Below are positions 25,169 to 25,518 of a stretch of DNA of 25,518 nt, in pieces. The stretch is from the NCBI GenBank assembly GCA_910579835.1, contig CAJTWQ010000027.1, forward strand, positions 1 through 25,518. The letters are read 5' to 3'. Position numbers and translations under genes: made by a program. The notes beneath the pieces are model-generated. The model had not been told where the DNA came from and did not search any database. It was given only the letters and a program-made list of their open reading frames with translations. Within the stretch, counting starts at the first letter, position 1, and each line of letters opens with the position of its first letter. This stretch comes from an uncultured Ruminococcus sp. Its GTDB lineage: Bacteria > Bacillota > Clostridia > Oscillospirales > Ruminococcaceae.

Positions 25169-25384
25169 AGCGAAAAAAATCGTTTAGCTCTGCTTTCAAC
25201 AAAGCAGAGCTGACCGCCGCTTAAGGGTGGAGAAATGTCAGCGAAGCTGATAAAGGGGAGACACCGATCGGGGATCCCTGCTGTAGGCAGAAGCAATGCC
25301 TGAGACGACAGTCGAGATTGACGGGTCTCGGTTAGAGGAATCGGCCTGCGGTTATATTGTCTGATTTTTATACAATTTTTTTTT
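25169..25384 (+). ncRNA. structured leader RNA of unknown class (possible cis-regulator or interspersed hairpin repeat)
   Basis: About 215 nt, no ORF, GC-rich compared with its flanks. Successive hairpins are AGCTCTGCTTT-CAAC-AAAGCAGAGCT (25186-25211, 11 perfect pairs), CCGCC/GGTGG (25214-25230), TCAGC-GAA-GCTGA (25239-25250), CTGC/GCAG (about 25278-25290) and GAGAC/GTCTC (about 25302-25329). Long-range pairs are possible between ACCGC (25213-25217) and GCGGT (25348-25352), and between CCGAT (25264-25268) and ATCGG (25340-25344). It ends with ATTGT/ACAAT (25356-25376) and nine T, directly before GGAG and the helicase start, as in a terminator-type expression platform. It matches no riboswitch consensus I know (not T-box, c-di-AMP, SAM, TPP, lysine). 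The GTCAGCGAAGCTGA core resembles hairpin repeats seen between genes in Oscillospiraceae. Confidence 0.55.
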
Positions 25385-25396
25385 GGAGATTGATTT

Positions 25397-25518
25397 ATGG
25401 AAACTAATTTGTTCATAGCAGCAAAGCGAAAAGCATTAAAAAAGTATTTCAGCCGGATGAATGAGATGCAGCAGGAGGCAGTGTTTACCGTGGAAGGCCC
25501 TGTTCTCGTTTTAGCAGG
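25397..25518 (+). CDS. UvrD/PcrA-like superfamily 1 helicase, N-terminus only
   Basis: 40 residues before the window ends. After a short basic lead the sequence MNEMQQEAVFTVEGPVLVLAG is the Q-motif and the beginning of Walker A (next expected residues AGSGKT) of UvrD/PcrA/AddA/Rep helicases (3'-5' DNA translocases in repair and recombination). Which member it is cannot be told from this fragment; AddA and PcrA both fit. GGAG at 25385-25388 lies eight bases before ATG 25397, immediately after the T tract of the leader RNA. Confidence 0.8.
   Translation, partial: METNLFIAAKRKALKKYFSRMNEMQQEAVFTVEGPVLVLA

Noticed and set aside
25213..25240. T-box riboswitch, suggested by AAGGGTGGAG
   Set aside because: The conserved continuation GGTGGNACCGCG is missing, there is no specifier-loop layout, and the downstream gene is a helicase, not an amino-acid gene.

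Overview
The window looks like chromosomal DNA of a fibre-degrading Ruminococcus or close relative (Oscillospiraceae, Firmicutes). The evidence is a GH5 cellulase ending in a ruminococcal-type dockerin, a GH9 cellulase with a CBM-like/Ig/GH9 layout, moderate-to-low GC, strong AGGAGG-type ribosome binding sites and near-consensus sigma-A promoters. The genus call is an inference from these protein types; no rRNA is present. There is no IS element, phage gene, tRNA or CRISPR array in the window.

Layout. 1-605 (minus): a secreted protein cut by the window edge and apparently frameshifted behind its signal peptide. 972-3236 (plus): a DRE-TIM (HMGL-like) aldolase-fold enzyme, then a membrane protein with RING/zinc-ribbon fingers. 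3547-5391 (plus): a secreted dockerin-bearing GH5 cellulase. 5613-13645 (plus): one long probable operon, HAD phosphatase - iorA - small acidic unknown - iorB - secreted GLUG-like protein (split by an in-frame TAG) - paaK - lipoprotein - tandem ACT protein. 13767-14201: a zinc-ribbon/coiled-coil protein with its own promoter. 14288-15619: a membrane-anchored lipase-like alpha/beta hydrolase, converging on and overlapping a minus-strand CmpB-like membrane protein (15594-15992). 15993-16407 holds a degraded reading frame. 16408-20247 (plus): malQ-glgP, a glucan degradation pair. 20306-22075 (minus): a large single-pass membrane protein of unknown function. 22243-24951 (minus): a GH9 cellulase with a C-terminal membrane anchor. 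25157-25384: a structured leader RNA ahead of a UvrD/PcrA-like helicase that runs off the window at 25397.

How the genes fit together. GH5 (probably cellulosomal through its dockerin) and GH9 (probably held on the membrane) would attack cellulose. MalQ and GlgP mobilise alpha-glucan or stored glycogen. The iorAB-paaK-ACT operon interconverts aryl pyruvates, arylacetyl-CoA and aryl acetates, a chemistry relevant to rumen ruminococci, which use phenylacetate or phenylpropanoate. Two secreted/lipoprotein genes and an unknown acidic protein embedded in that cytosolic operon are its most unusual feature. Gene starts given here were set by ribosome binding sites and often lie downstream of the longest possible start.
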